The translations under genes and the position numbers were made by a program. Below the pieces are notes generated by a model. The model did no database searches, had not been told where the DNA came from, and was given only the letters and a program-made list of their open reading frames with translations. A stretch of 64,000 nt of DNA from Nissolia schottii (Eukaryota > Streptophyta > Magnoliopsida > Fabales > Fabaceae). The DNA is taken from NCBI GenBank assembly GCA_003254905.1, contig QANU01029406.1:39919-103918 (forward strand), read 5' to 3'. Position 1 is the stretch's first letter; every line of letters begins with the position of its first letter. This document shows positions 23,459-35,749 of this stretch, in pieces.

Positions 23459-25557
23459 CACTACAAGAAAACATCTCATTACTGTCGAAAAATTTCACGT
23501 TTACCGTCAGCTTTTGATGTTACCGTCGGTTAGATGTCCAACGGTAAAGTGCTCGATGGTAATTTCTGCCAGAATAAATCAACGAAAACCGGTTCACGTC
23601 TGATTACATTTGAATCGATTTACCGTTGGCCAAGACCGACGGTAAATATATTAATATTTTATCATTTGTCGTCGATATTAACTGACGGTAATAATTAAAT
23701 ATTAAAAAAATTAATTAAAATTTAATTATTTATTTACATAATAAATTGTATAATTATATTAATAAATATGTAATTTAATAAATTATAAAATTTAATTTAA
23801 TTGTACAAGACAATAATAGTAATAACAAAAAAAAATTCATATTTAAAATTTTCAAATTATTTCCCTCTGCACATTTTTTCAAGCAATTAATTTCAACAAT
23901 TCTAAAATCAGGCAGCCACAACAACATAAAAAATGTCAAAAGATAAACACAACCACAATACCTCTTCTTCTCTTAAACTTGACCTGATACCTCTAAGTAG
24001 GCCTTGGAATTTTGAGCCTTGATAAATTCCTTCATTACCAATTGGGGAAAAAAAGTTATAGAAGTTGTCTTAAAAGCGTATGAAATAACAACACATCAGG
24101 TTAAAAACTCATTCATTATAAGCTACCGAACACACAAAATATCAGAACACAATATCACACTCTACCAAAAAAATCGAAACTTTTCCTTCCACATAAATTA
24201 CACAGTAACCTCAACGCACAGAAATAACAAATCTAAGAAATTGAAAAAGCATAAGAAAAATTATTCATACAACAAAAGATTTAACAATATAAACCCTAGT
24301 ATGTGCTCAGCACAAACCCTAATCCCACCTATTTGGCCAAATCGAACTCAAAATGCTCCAAATTTTCGAATGAAAAAACACAACACAATAAAATACAATA
24401 GACTTTCGAGACTTTAGATATATGCGTAGAAAATGAGACATGAATTGAAGGGAAAAGGCCGAAGAAACTCAGAGATGGAGAAAAGTCACCATTTGGTAGT
24501 GGCGGCGGCAACAATGAGGCAGTGGCGGTGGTGGCAACAACAAGGTGGTAGTAAAGAGGCAGTGGCATCAAGGAGTGGAAGTTGGTGGAGGAGGAGGTGT
24601 AGGTGGTGGAAGAGGAGGTAGTAAAGGTTGACAGGGGTGGGGATTGTAGAGGACGATGATGGCGCGATGGAGGTGATGGAAGTTGCCGAAAGTGGTGGCA
24701 GTGGTGGTGGTGAGGGAAGAGAAGGGAGAAAGGGAAGGGAGGAAGAAAAAGAAGAAGGGAGAAGAAAATGGGAAGAAGAGAAAGGAAATTCGCTTAACTG
24801 TTCGGGTATGAGACATTACCATCGAACATGACCGACGGTAAGTGTCTAGTCCGATGGTAATAGCGATGTATAAAACACAACGTTTTATTAAAACTATTAC
24901 CGTCAGACATGTTTGACGGTAACCGAGTATCCCAAAACGCTGCGTTTTACATTCGAAGCTTACAGTCGGTTCATGAAAACTATCCGACAGTAACCAAAAA
25001 AGTGGCGCCAAATTTTGGAGCCAAAACATTTATGTTATCGTATGCTTAACCATCACTGATGGTAGCCATTTTACCAAACGCAACATTCCATGGTGAATAC
25101 CAAACGCGGCGTTTAGGACGTACCGTACCATCGGATATGTCTGACGGTAATACCCTATACCCTAAACCTAATGACACTATGCAAAACATGTCGTTTATGT
25201 CGTACCTTACCGTCGGATACATTCGATGGTAATACCCTATACACTAAATCCAATGACACTATGCAAAACGCGTCGTTTAGGACGTACCTTACCGTCAGAT
25301 ATGTCCGACGGTAATGTTTTTTTTTTTAAAAACAAACCTCACATTTTTATCGTCAGTAAAGACCGATGGTAAGTTTTTCGCGCCCTTTTCTACGAACATT
25401 TATCGTCGGCTCTTGTGTGGTAACCTGATGCCTCTACCTCGGTTCTTTATGAGCGAACCGGTTACCGTCAGAGGTATTTTCGTTATCCGACTGTAATGTC
25501 GTCGGCCTCTGGTCCAACGATAATGACTCGACGGTAATAGAATGCTTTCTTGTAGTG
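23459..25557. mobile_element. Non-autonomous CACTA (En/Spm-type) transposon, complete
   Basis: Terminal inverted repeats CACTACAAGAAA (23459-23470) and TTTCTTGTAGTG (25546-25557), with a 3-bp target duplication TAA on each side (23456-23458, 25558-25560). Both subterminal regions (about 23480-23700 and 24800-25550) are dense in direct and inverted copies of a TACCGTCGG-type motif, the expected transposase-binding arrays. The 1.1-kb core is AT-rich, then purine-rich (GGTGGTGG/GAAGA), and holds only short open frames (the longest, 24019-24417 +, has no recognisable domain). No transposase, so it must be mobilised in trans. Confidence 0.93.
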
Positions 25558-25574
25558 TAACTAATTTTTTGGGA

Positions 25575-25840
25575 TCGAGTTAGATCACTTAATTATTTAA
25601 AGTGATATCAGAGCTACTATGACCAAGTAGTCATGAATCTAAGTTTTGTCGCCCTCATGTTATAACAAATATGTCAAAATTTGAAGATAAGGTATAAAAA
25701 GTTTGCCAATGTGATGTCCACGCTTCACGCCCAATAAGCTCATGCATATATGAGGGGCATGTTAAATATAAAATTATTTAATTGTCTTTACTCAACACTT
25801 TTGAAGAAAAAATGGTTTTCGGGAGAAAATAGATACCCAC
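25575..25840 (+). repeat. Dispersed LTR/PBS-like repeat, copy after CACTA
   Basis: Contains 'gtgatatcagagctactatg', 'accaagtagtc', 'cttcacgcccaataagctc'. With 22830-23445 it flanks the CACTA element, so the transposon inserted into, or between members of, this repeat family. Confidence 0.55.
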
Positions 25841-26063
25841 TAACACATGAGGCCCTTTTTTATTATGTAATTGCAATAACACTCGGATAGGCTGTGAGAA
25901 ACATTAAGTGGGGAGAACAAAGAGGGTAGAGAAGCCAAGTAGCACTCAATGACAAGAAACTCCTATTAAGACCAGAAATCAAGCCACGGTTCCGTAACCT
26001 TATATACTCAAATTAAGACTAGTGACCCCAAAATGAGAACCCCCAAGTTATAATTTTTCTCCA

Positions 26064-28905
26064 TCAGATGCTCATAGGACTCAAAGGATCATTAAGAGCT
26101 GCAATTGCTGTTTGGATCTTTATCTGCAAAAGATCTTTCTCTTCTTCATCTGCCTGAAAAACACAGACACAAAGCAAAGCAACACAAAACAAAACGCAAT
26201 TGTTAGTAATGTTTATCTATGTATACCTAGTACCTCTTACATTGTTGTTAGTTGCATTTGAAAAGTCTTTGTTCTGCATACATCGTGAATATGAGACCAC
26301 GTTTATCAATCAACATCTGGTAAAAGAGCGAAGACCCAAAATAAAAATATAAAGTACATCAGCTTTCAATTTCTAGATATCTGCATCCAGAAGCTACCCA
26401 CTTGCATTGGATTTAATTTTTGTTATTATTAATAATTAATCCAATTAAGACTATTCTATCCTTCGACTATAAACATTTTTTTGGGGGCTCGAGTAGAAAA
26501 TAATTTCTGTTTGATGTGACCACTGTCTATTCGTAATGATCTGTTCCCTCCGTCCAAATTTTTTTTTCTCAAATAAAATTTTATTTAAAATTAATTGGCA
26601 TTAAATTAAGTTAAAGAAATATTAAATATATTTTTATTATTTAAATTCTTGTTATTTCTTATTTTTTATAACACTTAATAATTATAACAATTATTATTTA
26701 AAATTAATTTTATCTATACATGATTTATATTTTTTCTATTTTAATATTAATTAAATAATTTTTTAAACCATGTGTTTTTGGACCGAGAGAGTTTGGTTTT
26801 GGGTTTATGTGACTCTTTAAAAACCTTCATTATAATTATCTTTTTATTTAAAATTTTGTTAATCAAAATGTCTTAAAAGCATTAGTTAAAGTAGTTAAAA
26901 TAAAAAAAATTTAAGTTGATTAAATAATTAATGTCATTAAAAACATATAATTCTTACAATTTTTTAATGCAAAATTATCATATTTGTTTTCTTATCAAGT
27001 GCCCTGCCATAACAAATATCTTTTATTTATATACAATTCTTTATGTGCACGTCACACAGGAAAGCTAGAGTTTTGTAGTGCTTAGATAAATAATGGAACT
27101 AGCTAGCTTATTAATTATTTATGCTCTTGGAGCATGTTTGGACACGTTTACAGATCTGTATATAATGAAGGATCGTTTGAAGCGCTAAATCGATTAAAGT
27201 AATCCTTGACCAAGAAACAGCCACGTCAAGCTCGATATATTTTTAATTAAAAAAAATTCACCTTCCCTCTTTTTTTCCCGATAACTTAAAAAAAATGCTG
27301 AATTCCCAAAATAAAGAAAAGCATTTAGGAGACACATTTCAACAAAAAAAATTTCCATGCAAACGGCCAAGAATTAAACTTCTGATTAAATGCTTAAAAA
27401 ATTCAATCATTTATCAATTATGTTACGCTTTGTTGGTAGACACATTTCAACTATAGTATGAAAAATGATATTAATTTGAACCCTTCGTATGATGGGATAT
27501 ATACCCAACACTTCGTCTCACATTTTCTCTTTTTATTATTTTGTAACCTTCTTTATTTTGTTTTAACATTTTTTTCCTTTCATTGTCCTTAGTTTTTAGC
27601 ATTTAAGGACAAGGTTATCAAATTTGCGAGTTTACCTAAACTTGTGTAATATAGGTAAACTCGAATCATAAACTCAACTCGTAAACTCATAAGAGTTTAC
27701 TTAATATAAAAATATTAATAAAAAATATTTATAATATGTCAATATAATATATTAAAATTATAGTAAAGCAAAATATAAGTCACAATTTCATTTCTAAGTT
27801 ATAACTAAGCTAACATAAGTCATAAAGTAAAACAAAAAAATTCAAATCACATAAAAATAACATATCAAAACTTTATAATGTTATAAATCAATCTAACATA
27901 AGTCAAAATATCAAGATATTTTATTTAGAAATCTTAATTAAGAGTGATCTTTAAGAAATATTATGTTTTGAGACTTGAAAGGCTAAATTTTAACTAAAAT
28001 AGTGAACTTGGTAGTTTATCCCAAGTTTATGAGAGTTTATTTGAATTCATTTGAGTTCACCCGAATTTGCTCAGGTTTGAGTTACTAAGCGAGTTAAATC
28101 GATTTTGAGACCTAAATTTGTCAACTTGTAAGAGTTTAAGAATTAACTCAAGAGTTTAATAATAATGTTTAAGTGCGTATAGAGTTTTAGGGTTGAATTA
28201 CCATTACTCGTTTTATATATTAGAATTATTCATTTGAAAGTTATTATTCCGATGCATTTTTATCTTAAGCATAATCTTTATGTATGTTAAAAGTTATTAT
28301 TTTTGAAAGAATTAAAACTAAAAAAATCAATTTTAGTAAAATTAAAGTTGAAAGAACTAATTTTTGTTTAAAAATGATATTTTTAAAAATAAAATTAAAA
28401 TAATGATTTTTATTTAAATATGATTAAGGTTATGGTATGTTTTAAAACAATTGTAAGAGTAATATGGAAATAAAATTTCAGTTAGAAAAAAATAGAAAGA
28501 AAAGTATGTTTTATGTGATGTGAGCAAAATTAATTCAAGCCTCTAAAAGCTATTTTGCTAGCAAGTAAATAAATCCAAAACACACCTCTAGAAAAAGAAG
28601 GCGAAATTAATTTCACAACCTAACTATGCAATTAGCATCACACAAACTTAAAATATTAAACAAAATTACATGAACAAGCTTTTCATCAATAGAAGAACCA
28701 TTATACATTAATGGCCAGTAGGGATGCACGTGTATATGTATAGAGTAGGAACAGTTTTAAATTATTATTATTATTATTTTATTATAAGTGAGTTAAAAGA
28801 TGGTGGATAGTGAGGAGTAGGGAGTAAGTAAGGGATAATGAGTGATATATAATAGATAGTGGAAAGTAGGTAATAAATAATGAAATGTATGTTAATGTCT
28901 TTCTT

Positions 28906-28955
<50 letters not shown>

Positions 28956-31900
28956 GTGAGCATAAATAAAAATAAATAAATATGAAAAAAAATTAGACAA
29001 AAAAAGCAGTTTTTTATTTACTAATCCAACATGAATATAACGTTTATCTTTTATATCCTTTGAATATTTGACTTTCCATTAAATATCAACATCAAAACAC
29101 GTTGATCTGTTTGGCTAATAAGAAAATTTCTTGGCGTGATGTCACGGCAATCCCTCTTTTCTCCTAATTCAGACGACAAACGACAAAAACTGCGTGACAA
29201 CCGAGCATAGTTGATTTGTTAGTTAAACTTTTAACTAATGAGACTAAATTTTTGTTTTCTGAAACTAAAATTGAGGGAAGAGTGAGGGTAAGAAAGCTTT
29301 ATAGCATCTACCAATCATATATTCTTACGTTTGATTTGCAATCTATTATTTTAAAGTACTCACATGCAACACATTAAATGACAAAATCTCTCTATACCAT
29401 TATCGCACCAAAATCAAATTCTTAATTTAACCATATTTTACGTCGATCCAACTCTTTATATAATAATGATGTGTTGTCGGTGTAAACTAATTTTATATTT
29501 TATATTACCATAAAATTATATGTTATTATATTTGTAATTTTTGAGTTAGTTAGTAGATGTACAAGAGTCTGCCAATTTTTTGCTGATCTCATCAGCAATT
29601 ACATGATTACGTCAGTCACGTGATTCAACGTGAAAACTGTGTATTCTATAGGACGAATATGCCACAAAATTTTGCATCAAGGAATTTTATTTTGGGCGTG
29701 TGTGGACGTGGCGGAAGGTTCGGATACTATATAGGCTGCGGCCACAGTTAACCACAACACAAATGAGAAAAATAACAAGAACGTGCGCGAAAGTGAAGCG
29801 GCGTGACGCATATATGGTGAAGAGACACGCCCGCACGCACACCTTCAGAAGAAGAAGAAGAAGAAGAATAAACGGAAAGGAATGAGAAACACGTTTTCAA
29901 ATCTTTTGGTCTTTATTCTATTACTACGGCTTACTTTATTGCAACAGGCTACAAATGTATGTACTTTCAACAAGGGAAGGGGACTGTGTGGTGTGATGTG
30001 AAGTGAACGACCGTATATAGGTTTAGGGACCCAAAAACTAAAACGGGGAGAGGAAGGGAGGAGGAATTTTAGGGTTTGAGGGACATTGGCCATTACATAA
30101 TTCATTAGAATTTTTCCCCCATTTTTTAATTGAAAAATAGTAATAAAACAAAACTACATGTGGAGTTATTTTATAAATTTTTTTTACATTCGCTATGTAA
30201 TTAAGACTTGGGGCGGGATCCCCGCAAGGCTGTGCAGTGGTCCATGTCCTTCGTCAAATTTTTGTTTTTTGGGCGGGGGGGGGGGGGNNNNNNNNNNNNN
30301 NNNNNNNNNNNNNNNNNNNNNNNNNNNNNNNNNNNNNNNNNNNNNNNNNNNNNNNNNNNNNNNNNNNNNNNNNNNNNNNNNNNNNNNNNNNNNNNNNNNN
30401 NNNNNNNNNNNNNNNNNNNNNNNNNNNNNNNNNNNNNNNNNNNNNNNNNNNNNNNNNNNNNNNNNNNNNNNNNNNNNNNNNNNNNNNNNNNNNNNNNNNN
30501 NNNNNNNNNNNNNNNNNNNNNNNNNNNNNNNNNNNNNNNNNNNNNNNNNNNNNNNNNNNNNNNNNNNNNNNNNNNNNNNNNNNNNNNNNNNNNNNNNNNN
30601 NNNNNNNNNNNNNNNNNNNNNNNATACATCGTTTTGTCATGGGTATTTTTTAAAAATATATTGTAATCCCAAGAAAGTTGCTAAGAGTTCAATTTGCAAC
30701 CAAACGCTTTCAAAATATATTCTTGATAAAGCTTTAGGCTTACTTGGGCATTGGGTCGGTTTGTGCCTAAAATTTGACCCGATCAAAATATTAGGCCGAG
30801 TGCGAGCAACCTCAAGTCCATCCTAACCCGACCACGAACACCCCCCCTAACATATATTTGGTTGGTTCAAGATATAAACCGTATTTATTTCTTATTAACG
30901 TTAAATTTGATGTATCTTTTTTTTCAATTTGTAAGTGTCATTAGACTTTTCTACGAATATATTTTTTTTCTCGTCAGAAGAACAAAAATATGTATTAACC
31001 GTGATAAAAATTGAAATCAAGCGAAATAATTCTTGAATTGGGTATGGATGGCAAAAAAAAAGGTTATGTTTCATTTCTAAATTAATTGTAAAATTTTAGA
31101 AAAATAAATAATAATTCAGTGAAAAAAGTTATATAATAATAACCGCTTTATTCCTTCATGTTAAAAGATTCCAAAATAACGAGAATATATTCACTCAAAA
31201 TGAAAAAAAGAAAAAGAGAAAAAAAAAATTCTATTTCCGGTCTTTTTCTTTCAAGATCTCTATTCTAACACACCTTTAAACTTTCAAGGCTCAGAAAGGA
31301 ACGACTTCAACTACTGACGTCTAGAATGGATAATATATTTTAAGTCTAAAATTTAAGTTTCATTATAATCTACTACATATACGAGGGATTCTAAAAAAAA
31401 CTAGCATGGTGTTCAAATTCTTTTTTTCCACAAATAATCTCAGTAATTTTTAAATAATCATGGCAGTTTTTATTTTTTATTTTTAAGAAATGAGTTCAAA
31501 TTTTGAATAACTTAATAACTACTTCTGCTCACCAATACATTTTTTTATTATTAAATTATGGTTTTTTATGAAATATTAAATTATGTTTTAGTTATATTAA
31601 TAATAGAATATTTATTAAATAAAAAATGTTGTTTGACAGACACAACAATAATTTAATACTTGAACAGTGCTTGTTAAAGTTCACTAATAAATAAAAAATG
31701 AATAAACACAACTTTTTTTTTATTGTTACTTCTCCGAAACTCTTACTTTGACGTATAATAAAATAAAATTATTGAAGATCATCTCACACAAGAATCAAGA
31801 TCCGAATATATAACAGACATATAATCAAAATTGGGTCCCATGTTGATGTGGAAGGACAGAGGAAGTGACCCCAAAACCGGACAAAGGAAATTAGCCTAAA

Positions 31901-34731
31901 CTTGGATTTCATAGAGTTCTATTCTTTTCCTCAAATTTGGATTTCCTATAGTTTATCATCTGTAGGGTAGTTAGAAAAAAGAAAGAATTAGTTTATCTTT
32001 TTTTACTGTTATTGGAGGGGATTTAAAAAAATGCTACTTTGACACCAAAAGTGTAGCTACTCAGTCATTTCTTTTATAAACATCATGTGACCTACACTTA
32101 CATAAATTAATGAGTGCGAGCTTATAATGTTAGTGAGAAAAATGGTTGGGTAACTATATCAAATGTGATGTCAAAATAACACTATAGAAACTCAAATCCA
32201 TTCTCATCAATTGGCTTTACTTGGACATTATTGATTATTAAATTATTGCAATGATTGCTCTTAAAAAATTTGTTACCATCATGGGTGTTCCACCCCTCCA
32301 CTTTCGTTAAAGTGCTCCATTACTTTTGAAGCACGCAGGCCCTCTAATTCTTGCTGTAATACTATTTTCATTTTATTATTTAAATATTACTTGGTGTAAA
32401 GTTTTGCTCATTTTCTAATTAATGGAGGGAAGACTAAGCCTAGGTCTTCTCCATACCTACCAAGCAAATTAAATGGGGGAATACAATGAGGAAAGGAGTC
32501 ACAAGGAAAAATCTAATTTTTGTACGACCAGGTTATATAATAAATGATATTTTATTTATAATCGACAAATTTTCCATTTTAAGAAGTTAAGTGAAATTTA
32601 TTATATAATTTAAAATATATTTAACGCGACACTCAAAAGTGAGAGTAAGTGAGAAGGAGATGGAAAGAGAAAAGAGAGAGTTGAGCTGTGACCTCGATGA
32701 AGACTGTCTTCAAAAGCCTGCCAGAGAAGGAAGAGATGTTAACAGTGATGATCTTGAGCTTCAAAGATTCGAACACCTCACAAAGTTTGACCATTGTGTC
32801 AGTGCTCTTACTGCATGTCAAGCTCACCACAACCGTCCTCTCTCCCATGTATGTAACCCTCAGCTGCACTCCACCGCGCCATTCAATTCATTAGCACTCA
32901 CAATTTTACTAACTAATTCAGATCAATAATACAAGTTCAAAGAGAGGGCTTTTTTCTTTTTAATTTTAAAAAGGATTAAACCCCAATTTGGTTCTTGTCC
33001 AAATCGGAGGGACAAATTATTGGTCTTCGTTATTAAAATTATAAGATAATTTCGCCTCCTCTGAGCATTTTCGAAAAATTTGTAGGGTAAATTGATCTTT
33101 TACTAGGTATAAAATAGTTTAAATTAGCTTTTAATAAAACCACTAATAAAACGAATAATTCCATCGGAATGCTAAATATACACTCACCTGTGATATTTTT
33201 TTAGTGGTGAAATATCACAAGATATATATATATTTTATAATAGAAATATTAACGTGCGTTGTTAAAGAAACTAACTGATCCTGTATTATTTTGAGAGGGG
33301 GACCCACTTAAAGTTTTGTCTTAAAATAATAGTATCAATAGCCCCACATCAATATTATTTATATATATATATATATATCAAATATCAATAATACAAGAGA
33401 GAGAAAGACAATAGACATTGGAAATTCAGTTAATTTAGGATGTGATGCTACCAGGTTATTGCCAGAAATATTGTTTAAAGTTTAAAAAAAATTCATATAA
33501 GGTGATTGGACACGTAAAATAAACTAAAAGTCACTGATGATTAATTTAGCTTTTAAAAAATCATGACTCATCATTTTGACTAATTTTGTTCTTGACAACA
33601 TAGTATTTTCCTATTTGAATTACCTCAAGGACCTCAATGGGGGAGTTTCTGGAACCCACAGAATCACATGGCCGCTGGTCTGTTCTCTTCTTCTTGGACC
33701 TCAGCAACATGGGCAGCTCCTGCTCGAAGTCATACCCTGGATTCTTCATCAGCATCCCACTCTCGAGCTCCGTTATCTCAGCTTGTATGATCCTCTCTTG
33801 CTCGTGCAATTGCTGTATGTACTCAATTGCATCCTTAATAATCGAAGCCTTATCCATCTGAGAGAATATCATACATGTCATAAAATCCAGTTAGAAACTC
33901 AAATATGCCTCCCACCGTTCCTTTTATTTCGCCTTATTTTTTTATTTATAGCTTAATAAAAATAATTTTACATTTAAAAGAATTATTAAAATATAAAATC
34001 ATTTAATGTTTTTCCCTATAGTGGCTTAATCATTTCACGTCCATTTCAAAACAACATAGATGATTCAAGTCAAAAGAAAGGGCGTTAAAATCATATTAAC
34101 ATGATGACAGCATTACAAGAACTTCTAGCTCTAACTTCAGGCCACTGCACTGCAGCTCGTGTAACCCATGGAATATTTTTTTTTAATTTTTTTTTATTGA
34201 AAAAAGAGGTAAGTAAATTAAAATAATGGGCGCACCAAATGTGCAGCACTAATCAATTAATTATATTAATGAATTACCACCAAAAAAGAAGTGGGTGTGG
34301 GTGCTTAATTAGCTTATTAATGCTTGCTTACCTTGCTAATGTTGGGGACCACCGATCTAAGTGCGAAGAGCCTTTCATTGAGCTTCTTCCTCCTATTCCT
34401 CTCGGAGACAATGTTCTTCGATGCCGCCGATGAAGCCGCACCGTCCGGGGAGCTCGAATCATAGTACCCCGATAACGCCTCATCCAATCCCCAACTGCGC
34501 CCCCCGAAAATTAATCAATCAATTAACACCCACCCTTGATGTCAATTAATTAATCAATCCCTACCATATGTAGCATTTATATGGTTGGGGGAAATTAATT
34601 AATTGACTAACTTTGGAGTATGATTAATGAATTGATGAGTAAATTAAGTACTCTTACCTGTCAAGCTCTTGGGTTTGGAGGAACATGTTGGTCTCCCAAT
34701 AATGCTTGTACTCCTCACCAATGTTCTCCAT
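26064..34731 (-). CDS. bHLH35: bHLH35-type transcription factor with ACT-like domain
   Basis: Nuclear bHLH regulator; 243 codons from five exons (minus): 34731-34658, 34494-34332, 33857-33624, 32863-32693, 26153-26064. All junctions are GT-AG and in phase. Start [15 protein letters not shown]. Residues 51-97 are the bHLH: basic part [17 protein letters not shown] with Glu56 and Arg60 for E-box contact; Asn stands where G-box binders often have His. Helix 2 begins [17 protein letters not shown]. Residues 158-243 ([15 protein letters not shown] ... KTVFIE + [20 protein letters not shown]) form the C-terminal ACT-like dimerisation domain. The last exon codes 29 residues ending DPLSPMSI and lies beyond a 6.5-kb intron with transposons and an assembly gap. 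Family choice bHLH35 over bHLH27 rests on the N-terminus ([20 protein letters not shown]) and synteny. LIG4 and this gene converge tail to tail. Confidence 0.92.
27610..28167. mobile_element. Degenerate hAT-type MITE, relative of 5059-5627
   Basis: Begins 'caaggttatcaaatttgcg' and ends 'caagagtttaataataatg', with interior 'taaactcgaatcataaactc' text shared with 5059-5627. Flanks TTTAAGGA and TTTAAGTG agree at 6 of 8 positions, a weak 8-bp duplication. Inside the large bHLH35 intron. Confidence 0.5.
28759..28957. repeat. TTA/TAA microsatellite region
   Basis: ATT runs at 28759-28783 and an AATAAT/ATTATT palindromic run at 28909-28957 could form a long AT hairpin. A 'gtgagtta...gataatgagtg' spacer separates them. 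The rest of 26154-30287 outside this, the MITE at 27610 and the ORF at 29845 shows only AT-rich intron sequence. Confidence 0.7.
29845..30105 (-). CDS. Possible first exon of an unidentified, organelle-targeted protein
   Basis: An open frame starts [19 protein letters not shown] and is rich in Ser, Pro and Arg with few acids, resembling a plastid or mitochondrial transit peptide, then ends in [11 protein letters not shown] good splice donor (AAA|gtaagc) falls there at about 29934, and the frame beyond turns into low complexity (poly-Phe). I found no following exon on this strand. It sits in the bHLH35 intron on the same strand, next to the 336-N gap. It could be a nested gene with exons I cannot recognise, a gene fragment or chance. 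Confidence 0.2.
   Translation of the reverse strand: MNYVMANVPQTLKFLLPSSPRFSFWVPKPIYGRSLHITPHSPLPLLKVHTFVACCNKVSRSNRIKTKRFENVFLIPFRLFFFFFFF
30288..30623. other. Assembly gap (336 N)
   Basis: Run of N immediately after a G homopolymer (30275-30287), inside the large bHLH35 intron. Predicted open frames across it are artefacts. Confidence 0.99.
30690..30850. mobile_element. Right end of a hAT-like MITE, left part lost in gap
   Basis: Text such as 'gggcattgggtcggtttg' and, reversed, 'gggggtgttcgtggtcgg' is typical of hAT MITE ends. The matching left end would lie in or before the gap. Confidence 0.4.
30850..32640. other. Intron sequence without recognised features
   Basis: AT-rich part of the bHLH35 intron 26154-32692; A and T homopolymers, no ORF, repeat pair or RNA motif that I can support. 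Confidence 0.6.
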
Positions 34732-34895
34732 GTGGGTTAAGGTTGGGGGAGACAAAACACTGAGATATGGGTATGAGAGAGGGACAGAGAAGAACAGAGA
34801 GAGTATGGTGCTGTCTCGAAGCCAATTAAGGAGGTTTTATTTTTGTGTCTTATTTGGCTCTTTTTTTTCCCCTTATGGAGGGATGACTCTTGGAG

Positions 34896-34944
34896 TTATA
34901 TATATAGTGGGGGTTGAGGGTTGGGTATGAAATTCAATCACGTG
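34896..34944 (-). promoter_or_regulatory. bHLH35: bHLH35 core promoter: TATA box and G-box
   Basis: On the minus strand TATATATA (34896-34905) lies about 165 bp before the ATG, a normal distance for a plant TATA with a 5' UTR of about 130 nt. A palindromic CACGTG (34939-34944) lies about 35 bp further upstream; it is the core site for bHLH and bZIP proteins. The leader between is GA-rich. Confidence 0.5.
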
Positions 34945-35059
34945 CTAAGATAATTAAAATAGTGGGGCGTGTTTTTGTCTTGTGTGTAGTCGCCAATGGT
35001 CTAGACCCTGCTGCGGGAATTTGATGTTCACTGCTCCTTAGAAATATCAATACCGTCCT

Positions 35060-35290
35060 AATAATGTGGTCTGTGATAGAGCTGGTCATGGATCGGGTTC
35101 ACCTGCGAAACCTGGCAAAACCATCCGATCTAACCTATATGAGTCGAGTCAGGTTGGACGGCGGGTCGGTAGGTCAGATGACCCCAAAAAAACGCGCAGC
35201 GCACTGGCGGGGTTGGCGAATTTGAATTTTTTGAATCCGCCAAACCTGACCCACCCGATTAGCTGCTTATATATTTATATATTGTTATAT
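35060..35290. repeat. hAT-like MITE relic upstream of bHLH35
   Basis: The stretch 'gagctggtcatggatcgggt' to 'aacctgacccacccgatta' shows repeated GGGTCGG/CCCGAC-type half-sites in both orientations, as in hAT MITE ends. A GC-rich, proline-rich open frame follows (35414-35605 +), without domain or family match. Confidence 0.4.
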
Positions 35291-35749
35291 ATTAAATATT
35301 TTTAACCCTGAAATAAAAGTTCCCAACCCTAAAAATTAAAAACAAACAATCTTAAACTCATTCATCTCTCATCTCGACTCCCTCCCTCTCTCTGGAGTCT
35401 CTCTGTCGCTGCTATGCCTGACCAACTCTCCCCTCCCTCACACCGGCCACTGTCGCCGACGACCATGCATCTCAGATCTCAGCCACTAGGCTACATCATT
35501 ATCCCCTTTCTAAGTCACTCATGTCTCTCGAATCCATCACCTTCCTCTGTCACCGTCATCGTTGCGCCCACGGCGATCGTCACCTCTCAGCTCTCACCCA
35601 CTTAGCCTCCAACACGCAACCTCTTAGGCTTCTTCTTAAGATATCACATTTTCCCTAAGGTTCATTTATGATCTTGGTTAATGTTAGGTGATGAATCTCT
35701 AGTTCTCTAGGGTCGTCCTAAGGTCCTAACGACGACCTTGTCCTCATGC

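Noticed and set aside
24019-24417. 132-codon open frame inside the CACTA element
   Set aside because: Asn/Lys-rich AT-driven composition, no transposase motif and no splice logic.
24433-25029. Gly/Arg- and Pro-rich open frames in the CACTA element
   Set aside because: They read a purine-rich low-complexity tract on both strands.
30158-30826. Open frames spanning the N run
   Set aside because: Artefacts of the 336-N assembly gap.
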